Part shown: positions 1 through 8,251 of the stretch, piece after piece
Layout: each line of letters starts with the position of its first letter
How positions within the stretch are numbered: the first letter of the stretch is position 1
Notes under the pieces: model-generated
The model's input: the letters and a program-made list of their open reading frames with translations, nothing else
Told to the model about the DNA's origin: nothing
The model's database searches: none
Source: Neorhizobium petrolearium
Lineage (GTDB): Bacteria > Pseudomonadota > Alphaproteobacteria > Rhizobiales > Rhizobiaceae
DNA: 64,000 bases
Direction of reading: 5' to 3'
Assembly: GCF_017873175.1 (NCBI RefSeq)
Contig: NZ_JAGGJW010000013.1
Coordinates: forward strand, 165,523 to 229,522
Program-made: the position numbers and the translations under genes

Positions 1-239
1 CCAACTTTGATTGGATCGAGGAGGTACAGGCCGCTCATACCGAATTCCGCAATGATCGTTTCGTTGCGGCCTTCGACCGGAGCGCCGGCGACAATCGGCA
101 GATCACGCTGGCCTATGTCGTCCGCGCCGTAACACCCGGCGTCTACGATCACCCGGCGGCGCAGGTGGAGGACATGTATCGTCCGCAATTCTCGGCGCGC
201 ACCGCGACGGGCAAGATGGAGGTCGTCGCTAAGCAATAA
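1..239 (+). CDS. Alpha-2-macroglobulin family protein, C-terminal fragment
   Basis: The reading frame is open from base 3 and ends in TAA at 237-239, so only the last 78 residues are in the window. The visible tail contains YVVRAVTPGVYDHPAAQVEDM followed by YRPQF, the characteristic end of bacterial alpha-2-macroglobulins (YfhM type). These are large periplasmic or lipid-anchored protease traps. It lies 16 bp upstream of pbpC in the same direction. Bacterial alpha-2-macroglobulin genes are commonly paired with pbpC, and trapping of attacking proteases is thought to be coupled to cell-wall repair by PBP1C. The N-terminal part, including any thioester motif, is outside the window, so the subclass cannot be given. 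Confidence 0.85.
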   Translation, partial: NFDWIEEVQAAHTEFRNDRFVAAFDRSAGDNRQITLAYVVRAVTPGVYDHPAAQVEDMYRPQFSARTATGKMEVVAKQ

Positions 240-255
240 GCGGCGGCTCAATCCG

Positions 256-2337
256 ATGAAGCGCAGGTGGAAATTCTCGATCGGTCTAGCCATCAGCCTC
301 GCCGCTGCGGCGGGGCTGATAGTCGGCCTTGACGCAGCCGACAGGGCCTTTCCGCCGCCGCTTGAAAAGGCGCAGGTCGTTTCGCCAGAAGTGCTTGACG
401 CCGATGGCGACCTGTTGCGGGCCTTCGCGACGCCGGAAGGGCGCTGGCGGCTGAAGACGACGACTGAAGATGTCGATCCGCGTTTCCTGAAGATGCTGAT
501 TGCCTATGAGGACCAGCGTTTCCACAGCCATTCGGGCATTGATCCTCTGGCGCTCGGCCGTGCAGCATTACAATTCGTCACCAACGGACGGATCGTCTCC
601 GGCGCTTCCACGCTTTCCATGCAGGTGGCGCGGCTGATCGAGCCGCGCGAGACCCGTTCCGTCTCCGCCAAGCTGCTGCAGCTTGTCCGCGCCCTTCAGA
701 TCGAGAGGCGACTGAGCAAGGAGCAAATCCTCGAGCTTTATCTCACGCATGCGCCCTATGGCGGCAATCTGGAAGGGGTGCGCGCAGCCAGCCTTGCCTA
801 TTTCGGCAAAGAGCCACGCCGCCTGTCGGTGGCAGAGGCGGCGCTTCTGGTAGCATTGCCGCAATCGCCGGAAGTCCGGCGACCGGACCGGCATGTCAAC
901 GCCGCCAAAGTGGCGCGCGAGCGGGTGCTGATGAGATCGGCCGTCGTGGATGTGTTGGGAGATGGCGAGGCAGAACGGGCCGCGGGTGATGCGATCCCGA
1001 CGCGGCGCCTGCAGTTGCCGGCCTATGCCGCGCATCTCGCCGAAGCGGCGGTCCGCAGACAGCCGAAGGCCCAAGAATACAAGACGACGCTCAAGCGCAG
1101 CATTCAGCAGGGGCTGGAACAGGTCGCCCGCGAGGCGGCGACAAAGCTCGCGCCAAAAATTTCGCTCGCAATGGTGATGGCCGACGCGACGACCGGCGCG
1201 ATCGTCGGCGAAGTGGGATCGGCCGATTATTTCGATGCTAGCCGCTCCGGCTGGATCGATATGACGCGTGTCTACCGCTCGCCAGGCTCGACGCTGAAGC
1301 CTTTCATTTATGGCCTTGCCTTCGAACAGGGCCTTGTCAGCCAGGAGACGATTATCGAAGACAGGCCAGCGGATTTTTTCGGTTACAGGCCAAAGAACTT
1401 CGATATGAGTTATCAGGGCGATGTAAGTGTCCGGCAGGCTTTGCAACTGTCGCTCAACGTGCCGGCAGTGCGACTGCTCGATGCGGTCGGGCCATCGCGG
1501 TTGATGATCCGCTTCCGTCGCGCCGAGGTGCGCCCGGTTCTGCCGCCCAACGAGGCGCCAGGGTTAGCAATCGGGTTGGGTGGAGTGGGCATCACGCTCA
1601 AGGATCTGGTGCAGGCTTATGCAGCGCTTGCCAATCGGGGCATTCCGGTCAGGGTCGGCAACGGTATCAAGGATCAGCCTGGCGCGATCGAAGGTGAGCC
1701 GCTGCTGGAGCCGCAGGCGGTTTGGAATGTTGCGGATATCCTCTCGGACGTCCTGCCGCCGCAAGGAAGCCGCAGGCTCGGCATCGCTTACAAGACGGGC
1801 ACGAGCTACGGCTATCGCGATGCCTGGTCGGTCGGGTTCGACGGGCGCTATGTGCTGGGCGTGTGGGTCGGCCGACCGGACAATGGCGCGGTGCCAGGTA
1901 TCGCCGGTTATCAGACGGCGGCACCCATCCTCTTTGAAGCGTTTTCGAAATCCGACGTGCCGATCACGCCTTTGCCGCCCGCGCCCGCGGGCGCCATACG
2001 GCTTGCGCAGTCCGACCTGCCAATCAGCCAGCGGCGTTTCTCGATGACGGCGAATGGTCTCATTTCCGCATCCGCGCGGGAACCGGCGCCGCAGATCGTT
2101 TATCCGCCCGAAGGAGCGCGGGTCGACCTAGGCGCCCAAACCGGGGAAATCTCGCCACTGGTGCTGAAACTGCAAGGCGGGCGGGCGCCTTTCCGCTGGC
2201 TCGCCAACGGCAGGCCGCTTAGCGATATTTCCCGCCGCCGTACCAACGAATGGACGCCCGACGGCGCCGGCTATTCGACGCTGACGGTGATCGACGCTGC
2301 CGGCCGTGCCGCCAGCGTCAGAGTCTTTGTCGAGTAG
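256..2337 (+). CDS. pbpC: Penicillin-binding protein 1C (bifunctional transglycosylase/transpeptidase)
   Basis: The 693-residue protein begins with a signal anchor (about residues 8-28). A GT51 glycosyltransferase domain follows, with the catalytic motif EDQRF at E85 and GASTLSMQVARL near residue 116. The transpeptidase domain has S345-T-L-K348, S399-L-N401 and K513-T-G. The C-terminal segment (about 590-693) matches the small PBP1C tail domain (BiPBP_C). All catalytic motifs of both activities are intact, so it should polymerise and crosslink peptidoglycan in the periplasm. It is probably cotranscribed with the upstream alpha-2-macroglobulin gene. Its stop codon (2335-2337) directly abuts the stop codon of the convergent dppF gene, leaving no room for a terminator between them. 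Confidence 0.95.
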   Translation: MKRRWKFSIGLAISLAAAAGLIVGLDAADRAFPPPLEKAQVVSPEVLDADGDLLRAFATPEGRWRLKTTTEDVDPRFLKMLIAYEDQRFHSHSGIDPLALGRAALQFVTNGRIVSGASTLSMQVARLIEPRETRSVSAKLLQLVRALQIERRLSKEQILELYLTHAPYGGNLEGVRAASLAYFGKEPRRLSVAEAALLVALPQSPEVRRPDRHVNAAKVARERVLMRSAVVDVLGDGEAERAAGDAIPTRRLQLPAYAAHLAEAAVRRQPKAQEYKTTLKRSIQQGLEQVAREAATKLAPKISLAMVMADATTGAIVGEVGSADYFDASRSGWIDMTRVYRSPGSTLKPFIYGLAFEQGLVSQETIIEDRPADFFGYRPKNFDMSYQGDVSVRQALQLSLNVPAVRLLDAVGPSRLMIRFRRAEVRPVLPPNEAPGLAIGLGGVGITLKDLVQAYAALANRGIPVRVGNGIKDQPGAIEGEPLLEPQAVWNVADILSDVLPPQGSRRLGIAYKTGTSYGYRDAWSVGFDGRYVLGVWVGRPDNGAVPGIAGYQTAAPILFEAFSKSDVPITPLPPAPAGAIRLAQSDLPISQRRFSMTANGLISASAREPAPQIVYPPEGARVDLGAQTGEISPLVLKLQGGRAPFRWLANGRPLSDISRRRTNEWTPDGAGYSTLTVIDAAGRAASVRVFVE

Positions 2338-3183
2338 TCAGGCGACGGCTTTTGCCGCGTTCTTCCTGGCAATGCGGGCGCGGATGGATTCGATATCCGC
2401 GCGGGGCGTCGCGGCAAACAGCGTGCGTGTATATTCGTGCTTCGGGTCCGAGAAAACCTCGTCTCGGGTGCCATACTCCACCGCTTCGCCAAAATACATC
2501 ACCATCACTTCATCCGCGATATAACGCACCACAGAAAGGTCGTGGCTGATGAAAACGTAGGTGAGGCCGAATTCGTCCTGCAGGTCGGCAAGCAGGTTCA
2601 AAACCTGGGCCTGTACCGAAAGGTCGAGTGCCGAAACCGGCTCGTCCAGCACCAGCAGCTTCGGGTTCATCATCAGCGCGCGGGCAATGGCGATGCGCTG
2701 GCGCTGGCCGCCCGAGAACATGTGCGGGTAGCGGTTGTAGTGCTCCGGGCCAAGACCGACCTTCTTCAGCATCTCGTTGGCGCGATGCCGTCGTTCCTCC
2801 GCCGACATGCCGGTATTGATCGCCAGCGGTTCGCCGAGCACGTCGCCGATCTTCTGGCGCGGGTTGAGCGAGCCATAGGGGTTCTGAAAGACGATCTGCA
2901 CCTTCTGGCGCATTTCCTGAGTCAGGTGGCCGGGACGCGTATCGACCTTCTTGCCGTCGATCAGCAGATCACCGGAGGTCGGCTCGTCGATGAAAGTTAT
3001 CATGCGGGCGAGTGTCGACTTGCCGCAGCCGGATTCGCCGACGATCGCAAGCGTCTTGCCACGCTCCAGCTTGAACGAGACGCCTTTGACTGCATGGATG
3101 ATCTTCTTCGGCTTGAAGAGGCCACCCGGCAATTCGTAATCGCGCTTGATATCGCGCACTTCGAGCATGGTGTTTTCAGTCAT
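2338..3183 (-). CDS. dppF: Dipeptide/oligopeptide ABC transporter ATP-binding protein (DppF type)
   Basis: The 281-residue ATPase carries Walker A GESGCGKST (49-57), a Q-loop glutamine in VFQNP (about residue 100), the signature SGGQRQR (157-163) and Walker B LLVLDEP (176-182). It is the second of two ATPases closing a minus-strand operon in the order dppA-B-C-D-F. Its start overlaps the end of dppD by 4 bp, which indicates translational coupling. It energises import of small peptides across the inner membrane together with DppD and the two permeases. The actual substrate could be another peptide-like or amine compound, because family membership alone does not settle it. Confidence 0.9.
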   Translation of the reverse strand: MTENTMLEVRDIKRDYELPGGLFKPKKIIHAVKGVSFKLERGKTLAIVGESGCGKSTLARMITFIDEPTSGDLLIDGKKVDTRPGHLTQEMRQKVQIVFQNPYGSLNPRQKIGDVLGEPLAINTGMSAEERRHRANEMLKKVGLGPEHYNRYPHMFSGGQRQRIAIARALMMNPKLLVLDEPVSALDLSVQAQVLNLLADLQDEFGLTYVFISHDLSVVRYIADEVMVMYFGEAVEYGTRDEVFSDPKHEYTRTLFAATPRADIESIRARIARKNAAKAVA

Positions 3184-4037
3184 GCGCTTACTCCCGGAGT
3201 TGGTTCCGGATTACCGTCGAAAAAGGCGGAAACGGTGGTCAGACGGTCGCCGGTGGCATTTTCCGGCAATGCCGCCAGCAACGCCTTCGTATAGTTGCTC
3301 TTCGGGCTTTCGAAGAGGGAAAGCACGTCGGCCTCCTCCATCTTGCGGCCCTTGTACTGCACGACGACGCGGTCGGCGGTCTCGGCTACGACACCCATGT
3401 CGTGGGTGATCATGATCAGGCCCATGCCGTTCTTGGCCTGCAGCGACATGATGAGGTCGAGGATCTGCTTCTGGATCGTCACGTCGAGCGCGGTGGTCGG
3501 CTCGTCGGCGATCAGGAGCTTGGGATTGCAGGCGATCGCGATCGCGATCATCACGCGCTGGCACTGGCCGCCGGACATCTGGTGCGGAAAGTGGTTCAGC
3601 CGCTCTTCCGGATTGGGCAGACCCACCTGCTTGAACAGCTCGATTGCACGAGCACGGCGTTCCTTTTTGTCGAGGCCGAGATGGATGCGCAATACTTCCT
3701 CGATCTGGAAGCCGACCGTGAAGCACGGGTTCAGGCTGGCGATCGGCTCCTGAAAGATCATCGCGATATCCTTGCCGATCAGCTTGCGGCGCTCAGCCGG
3801 GCTGATTTTCTGAATGTCGCGGCCTTCGAAAAGCATCTGGTCCGCTGTAATCTTCGCGGTCCAGGGGAGAAGCCCCATGACGGCAAGCATGGCGACGGAT
3901 TTCCCCGAGCCGGATTCGCCGACGATGGCGAGAACTTCGCCCTTCTCGACGGACATGGAAACGCCGTCAACGGCCTTGAACCAGCCGGTTGCGGTTTCGA
4001 ACTCGACGGTGAGATTGTCGATTTGCAGAAGCGCCAT
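3180..4037 (-). CDS. dppD: Dipeptide/oligopeptide ABC transporter ATP-binding protein (DppD type)
   Basis: I chose the ATG at 4037, giving MALLQIDNLTVEF and 285 residues. An upstream in-frame start would add 53 residues that overlap dppC and look non-native. Walker A is GESGSGKS (40-47), the signature is SGGQCQR (155-161) and Walker B is LLIADEP (174-180). The signature has Cys at the position where most family members have Arg, a mild variation. The gene starts 2 bp after dppC ends and overlaps dppF by 4 bp, so the three genes form one transcript. It pairs with DppF as the nucleotide-binding heterodimer. Confidence 0.9.
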   Translation of the reverse strand: MALLQIDNLTVEFETATGWFKAVDGVSMSVEKGEVLAIVGESGSGKSVAMLAVMGLLPWTAKITADQMLFEGRDIQKISPAERRKLIGKDIAMIFQEPIASLNPCFTVGFQIEEVLRIHLGLDKKERRARAIELFKQVGLPNPEERLNHFPHQMSGGQCQRVMIAIAIACNPKLLIADEPTTALDVTIQKQILDLIMSLQAKNGMGLIMITHDMGVVAETADRVVVQYKGRKMEEADVLSLFESPKSNYTKALLAALPENATGDRLTTVSAFFDGNPEPTPGVSA

Positions 4038-4039
4038 GT

Positions 4040-4957
4040 TCAGGACCTCTTCAGTTTCGGGTCGAGCGCATCGCGCAGACCGTCGCCCATCAGATTGATG
4101 GCAAGGACGGTGATGAGGATAGCGAGGCCGGGGAAGGTGACCACCCACCAAGCGCGCAGGATGAATTCCCGTGCCTCGGCAAGCATCGTGCCCCATTCCG
4201 GGGCCGGCGGCTGAGCGCCCATTCCGAGGAAGCCGAGAGCGGCTGCATCAAGGATGGCGTTCGAGAAGGAAAGCGTCGCCTGGACGATCAGCGGCGCCGT
4301 GCAGTTCGGCAGGATGGTGCGGAACATCAGGCGCAACGGTCCTGCGCCGGCAAGGCGGGCGGCCGTCACGTAGTCGCGAGTTTTCTCAGCCATGACCGCT
4401 GCACGGGTCAGGCGCACGAAATGCGGCTGCAGGGTGAGCGCAATCGCAATCATGCCGTTCGTCAGGCTGGGGCCGAGGATCGCGACGAGCACGAGCGCCA
4501 GCAGCAGCGACGGGAAGGCGAGGATGATGTCCATCAGGCGCATGATGACGGTATCCACCCAGCCGCGGTAATATCCGGCAATGAGGCCGACCAGAATGCC
4601 GCCGGTCAGCGACAGCGTCGTCACGAAGACGCCGATGAAGAGCGAATATTGCGCGCCGTAGATCAGGCGCGAGAGGATGTCGCGGCCAACCGGATCGGTG
4701 CCGAGCAGGTAGCCGGCACGTCCGCCTTCGGTCCAGATTGGCGGCACAAGAACCGCGTCGCGATACTGTTCGAAAGGCGAATGGGGTGCGATGAGAGGCG
4801 CAAGAACAGCGACGACAACGAGCAGAAGGAAAACGAAGAGTCCAATGACGGCGCCACGATTTTCCGAGAAATAGAACCAGAATTCCTTTAGCATCTGGCG
4901 GCGCAGCGCAGCGCTGGACACTGGTTCAGGCGCCTTGTCGACCATGATATCGGCCAT
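4040..4957 (-). CDS. dppC: Dipeptide ABC transporter permease (DppC type)
   Basis: This 305-residue inner-membrane protein has a cytoplasmic N-terminus, a first hydrophobic segment (about residues 39-60) and a BPD_transp_1 domain with several further spans. An EAA-type coupling loop (AARLAGAGPLRLMFRTILPN, near residue 200) docks onto the ATPases. It also carries the DppC-specific loop with GTDPVGRDILSRLIYGAQYS. The length is normal for the family. It lies 15 bp downstream of dppB in the same operon. Together with DppB it forms the transmembrane channel of the importer. Confidence 0.9.
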   Translation of the reverse strand: MADIMVDKAPEPVSSAALRRQMLKEFWFYFSENRGAVIGLFVFLLLVVVAVLAPLIAPHSPFEQYRDAVLVPPIWTEGGRAGYLLGTDPVGRDILSRLIYGAQYSLFIGVFVTTLSLTGGILVGLIAGYYRGWVDTVIMRLMDIILAFPSLLLALVLVAILGPSLTNGMIAIALTLQPHFVRLTRAAVMAEKTRDYVTAARLAGAGPLRLMFRTILPNCTAPLIVQATLSFSNAILDAAALGFLGMGAQPPAPEWGTMLAEAREFILRAWWVVTFPGLAILITVLAINLMGDGLRDALDPKLKRS

Positions 4958-4972
4958 GGGATTTTCTCCTTC

Positions 4973-5977
4973 TTAGTGCCGGATACGGGGATTGATCAGG
5001 CCGTAGAGCAGGTCAACGATGAGGTTGACGAGCATGATGATGCCCGCGATCAGCAGCAACCCGCCTTGGATAACCGGATAGTCCCGGCGGAAGACACTGT
5101 CGACCATCCACTTGCCGATACCCGGCCAGGAGAAGATCGTTTCGGTGAGAATGGCACCCGCGAGCATGACGCCAATCTGCAGGCCAATCGTGGTGATGAC
5201 CGGGATCATGGCGTTGCGCAATGCATGAATGCCGACGACACGGAAGGGCGATAGGCCTTTCGCGCGGGCGGTGCGAACGTAATCTTCCGACAGGACTTCC
5301 AGCATGGCCGAACGCGTCTGGCGGGCGATGACCGCGAGAGGAATGGTCGCCAGCACGATCGAGGGAAGTGCGAGATGGCTCAGCGCAGAGGCGAAGGCGC
5401 CTTTCTGGCCGGAGAGCAGCGAGTCGATCAGCATGAAGCCGGTGACCGGCGGGAAGAAGAACATCAGCGAGATCCGGCCGGAGACCGGAAACCACTGCAG
5501 GATGCCAGAAAAGAAGATGATGAGCAGGAGGCCCCACCAGAAGATCGGCATCGAATAGCCCACGAGGGCCACGCCCATCAGCGCCTGATCGAAAAACGAT
5601 CCACGCTTGATCGCCGCGATCACACCTGCCGGGATACCGAGTGCGACAGCGATGATGATCGCACAGAGCGAAAGCTCGACCGTGGCGGGAAAGAGCGCGA
5701 GGAACTGGTCGAGAATCGGTTTCTTCGAAACGATGGAAGAGCCGAAGTCGCCGGTCAGAACGCCTCCGAGATAATCCAGGTATTGAATTACCATTGGCCG
5801 GTCGAGGCCGAGCTGCTGACTGATCAACGCATGGCGCTCCGGCGACATGACGCGCTCGCCCGAGAGCAATGCGACGGGATCGCCTGGCAGCAATCGGATA
5901 AACGAAAAGGCGATAATCGAGACCCCGATGAAGGTCGGGATCAACACGGCAAGACGCCGCAACAGGAAGCCAAACAT
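4973..5977 (-). CDS. dppB: Dipeptide ABC transporter permease (DppB type)
   Basis: I start this gene at ATG 5977 (MFGFLLRRLAVLIPTF, 334 residues). That is the usual DppB N-terminus, and an AAGG lies just upstream on the minus strand. A further in-frame start at 6061 would add a polar 28-residue tail not typical of the family. Features are an N-terminal span, a periplasmic loop with LLPGDPV, about six spans in all, and the coupling loop TARAKGLSPFRVVGIHALRN near residue 245. It is separated from dppA by about 160 bp containing a strong stem-loop, a common way to make more binding protein than membrane components. Confidence 0.9.
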   Translation of the reverse strand: MFGFLLRRLAVLIPTFIGVSIIAFSFIRLLPGDPVALLSGERVMSPERHALISQQLGLDRPMVIQYLDYLGGVLTGDFGSSIVSKKPILDQFLALFPATVELSLCAIIIAVALGIPAGVIAAIKRGSFFDQALMGVALVGYSMPIFWWGLLLIIFFSGILQWFPVSGRISLMFFFPPVTGFMLIDSLLSGQKGAFASALSHLALPSIVLATIPLAVIARQTRSAMLEVLSEDYVRTARAKGLSPFRVVGIHALRNAMIPVITTIGLQIGVMLAGAILTETIFSWPGIGKWMVDSVFRRDYPVIQGGLLLIAGIIMLVNLIVDLLYGLINPRIRH

Positions 5978-6085
5978 TCTAAACCTTCGATGGTTTTTCG
6001 GTCTTGGCCGATTCATGGGCTTGTCAAGCCACGAAAGCGGCAATTGAGGCGTCTTCGCCACATTTTTCGGCGTCTCATAAGAAAA

Positions 6086-6116
6086 TGCCGCGGGAAACGC
6101 AACGCATCCCGCGGCA
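6086..6116 (-). terminator. Stem-loop between dppA and dppB, partial terminator or mRNA stabiliser
   Basis: A perfect 10-bp inverted repeat (6086-6095 with 6107-6116, arms TGCCGCGGGA/TCCCGCGGCA) encloses an 11-nt loop. On the minus strand it is followed by TTTTC. It sits right after the dppA stop. Such structures after the binding-protein gene in ABC import operons usually stop most transcripts or protect the dppA message, giving excess DppA over the permease. Whether it mainly terminates or stabilises is inference. Confidence 0.7.
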
Positions 6117-6136
6117 AAAATATCGTGAGCGTCTAA

Positions 6137-7732
6137 TTATTCGGCGATATCGACGGCTTCGAAGGTAAAGTCGCCAAGCGGGCTCTGGGTAAAGCCGGTG
6201 ACACCCTTGCGCATCGGAACGACGGAAAGGGAGTGATCGAGTGTTGCCCAGGGAGCTTCTTTCTTGAAGACGGTCTGAGCCTGTTCGTAGAGTTTGGTGC
6301 GCTCGGACTGATCAGACGCGACCTTGGCCTTCTTCACCAGATCGTCGAACTCCTTGTTGCACCACTGAGCACGGTTGTTGCCGCCGACGGCATTGCAGCC
6401 CAGCAACGTGTCGAGGAAGTTGTCCGGATCGCCGTTGTCGCCGGTCCAGCCGAGGATAACGGCACCGTCACGATCCTTGGCCTTGGAGCGATCCAGGTAT
6501 TCAGCCCATTCGTAGGACACGATCTCGACCTTGACGCCGATCTTGGCAAAATCGTCCTGGATGATCTCGGCAGCGCGGCGGGCATTCAGCATGTAAGGGC
6601 GCGAAACCGGCATCGCCCAGACCTTCATGGAGAGGTCCTTGACGCCGGCATCAGCCAGCATCTTCTTGGCCGCGTCGAGGTCATACGCATCATCCTGAGT
6701 GGATTCGTTGTAGGACCACATGGTCGGCGGGATCGGGTTTTTAGCGGGCGTTGCCATGCCCTGGAAGACGGCGTCGACGATCGCCTTCTTGTTGATCGCC
6801 TTGTTGAGCGCCTTGCGGACTTCGACCTTGTCGAAGGGAGCCTGGGTGGTGTTGTAGGCGAGATAAGCTACGTTCAGGCCTTCCTGTTCCAGCACGGTCA
6901 GATTCGGATTGGTCTTCATGGACTGGACGTCGGCGGCGTTCGGATACGGCATCAGGTGGCATTCGCCGGCCTGCAGTTTCTGGTACCGAACGGCTGCATC
7001 AGTCGTGATCGCGAAAACGAGATCATCGATCTTCGGCGCCGGACCCCAGTAATCGGGGTTTTTCTTGTAACGGATGACCGCGTCCTGCTGATAGCCAACG
7101 AAGACGAACGGGCCGGTGCCGACCGGCATCTGGTTGAGCTGCTCCTTTTTGCCGGCCGTGTCGAGGCTGTCGGCATATTCCTTCGACATGATCGAAGCAA
7201 AGGGCATGGCGAGGTTGGCGAGGAACGGGGCTTCCGGCTTGTTCAGCGTGAACTTCACCGTGAGGTCGTCAACCTTCTCGACGGACTTGATGAGCTCCGG
7301 GAAACCCATGCCGGCAGCATATTCCCAGGCTGCGCCGGGGATATACTGATTCCACGCATTCTTCGCATCAATCTGACGACCGATGGAGAAGACGACGTCA
7401 TCGGCATTCAGGGTGCGGGAGGGCGTGAAGAAGTCGGTCGTCTGGAACTTCACGTTCTGCCGCAGTTTGAAGGTATAGACGGTGCCATCCTGCGAAATTT
7501 CCCAGCTTTCCGCGAGGCCTGGTTCCGGCTGCGTCGTGCCCGGCTTGAACTCGAGCAGACGGTTGTAGATGGGATGAGCGGAAGCGTCGAAGGTCGTGCC
7601 GGCGGTGTAAAGGCCAGGATCGAAACCTTCCGGAGAACCTTCGGAGCAGTAAACGAAGGTCTTGGCGCTGGCTGCACTGGCAAAGAACGTTGCCGACAGA
7701 AGTGCTGCGGCAAGGGTGAGCTTGTATTTCAT
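6137..7732 (-). CDS. dppA: Dipeptide ABC transporter periplasmic substrate-binding protein (DppA type)
   Basis: This 531-residue protein belongs to the SBP_bac_5 family. It opens with a clear Sec signal peptide (MKYKLTLAAALLSATFFASAASA, cleavage after residue 23). The mature part reads TFVYCSEGSPEGFDPGLYTAG, the start typical of DppA-like proteins, and continues with NADDVVFSIGR and other family landmarks. It captures peptides in the periplasm and delivers them to DppBC. A good Shine-Dalgarno (AGGGAGA) precedes the ATG. It heads the minus-strand operon, and its promoter should lie in the 520-bp gap it shares with the divergent M20 hydrolase gene. Confidence 0.92.
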   Translation of the reverse strand: MKYKLTLAAALLSATFFASAASAKTFVYCSEGSPEGFDPGLYTAGTTFDASAHPIYNRLLEFKPGTTQPEPGLAESWEISQDGTVYTFKLRQNVKFQTTDFFTPSRTLNADDVVFSIGRQIDAKNAWNQYIPGAAWEYAAGMGFPELIKSVEKVDDLTVKFTLNKPEAPFLANLAMPFASIMSKEYADSLDTAGKKEQLNQMPVGTGPFVFVGYQQDAVIRYKKNPDYWGPAPKIDDLVFAITTDAAVRYQKLQAGECHLMPYPNAADVQSMKTNPNLTVLEQEGLNVAYLAYNTTQAPFDKVEVRKALNKAINKKAIVDAVFQGMATPAKNPIPPTMWSYNESTQDDAYDLDAAKKMLADAGVKDLSMKVWAMPVSRPYMLNARRAAEIIQDDFAKIGVKVEIVSYEWAEYLDRSKAKDRDGAVILGWTGDNGDPDNFLDTLLGCNAVGGNNRAQWCNKEFDDLVKKAKVASDQSERTKLYEQAQTVFKKEAPWATLDHSLSVVPMRKGVTGFTQSPLGDFTFEAVDIAE

Positions 7733-8251
7733 ATCGGTCTCCCTGTGACCTCTGGCCGGTTGCCCGACCCGGTTGATTCGTGTCGTTAGAATGATGCGCC
7801 GCAGGGCGCTTCAAGCTTGATATTCTTGTTATTCACCTCCCGGTCGGCGAAACTTGCCGTCGCCCATTACAGTAATTTCTCCTGACGACCTGCCCCAGCT
7901 TGCGCCGTGCATCTCCACCTTGGTCGCCTTTGGCATCGATCGGGATCGCCCGTATCGAATTCCGCTTGCATTTCATTTTTTAGAAAAATTTCCACAAATT
8001 TGGCAAAATCCCCGTATGTTCTTATTATTTTAGATCCATTCCTTGGATTTTCGGCGGGCTGCGGCGCGAGAGCATAGCGATTATGATCTCGTTGTCGAGA
8101 TGCTAAAATTCGCATGCCGATCACATCCGCTTTTCCAATGCCTCATCTTTCCGTAGCGTCAATTTTGCTGCGTCGCCGCATTGTCATCGAGCCAAAATGG
8201 AGTACGGTTCGGGCCTCCCAGAGGCATAGGCGTATCGAGGCAACGATTTTT
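7733..8251. other. Intergenic region between divergent dppA and M20 hydrolase
   Basis: These 519 bp must hold the promoters for both divergent units. The middle (about 7970-8040) is clearly AT-rich compared with the flanking genes. It contains two copies of AAATTT separated by 4 bp (7986-7991 and 7996-8001), a small inverted repeat that might be an operator. A sigma-70-like promoter directed rightward is listed separately. I see no convincing small gene here. An in-frame extension of the M20 gene back to 8114 has no family resemblance. Confidence 0.6.
8000..8028 (+). promoter_or_regulatory. Candidate sigma-70 promoter for the M20 hydrolase
   Basis: TTGGCA (8000-8005), a 17-bp spacer and TATTAT (8023-8028) match the vegetative consensus at 10 of 12 positions with ideal spacing. 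The next gene on this strand starts 224 bp downstream at 8252. The AAATTT repeat lies just upstream of, and next to, the -35 box, where a regulator could act. This is a pattern match only. Confidence 0.4.

Noticed and set aside
568..1446. A 292-codon open frame antisense to pbpC
   Set aside because: Overlaps the catalytic domains of an intact PBP1C. No independent support.
3180..4196. A longer dppD starting at 4196
   Set aside because: The extra 53 residues overlap dppC and are unlike any ABC ATPase N-terminus. ATG 4037 is better.
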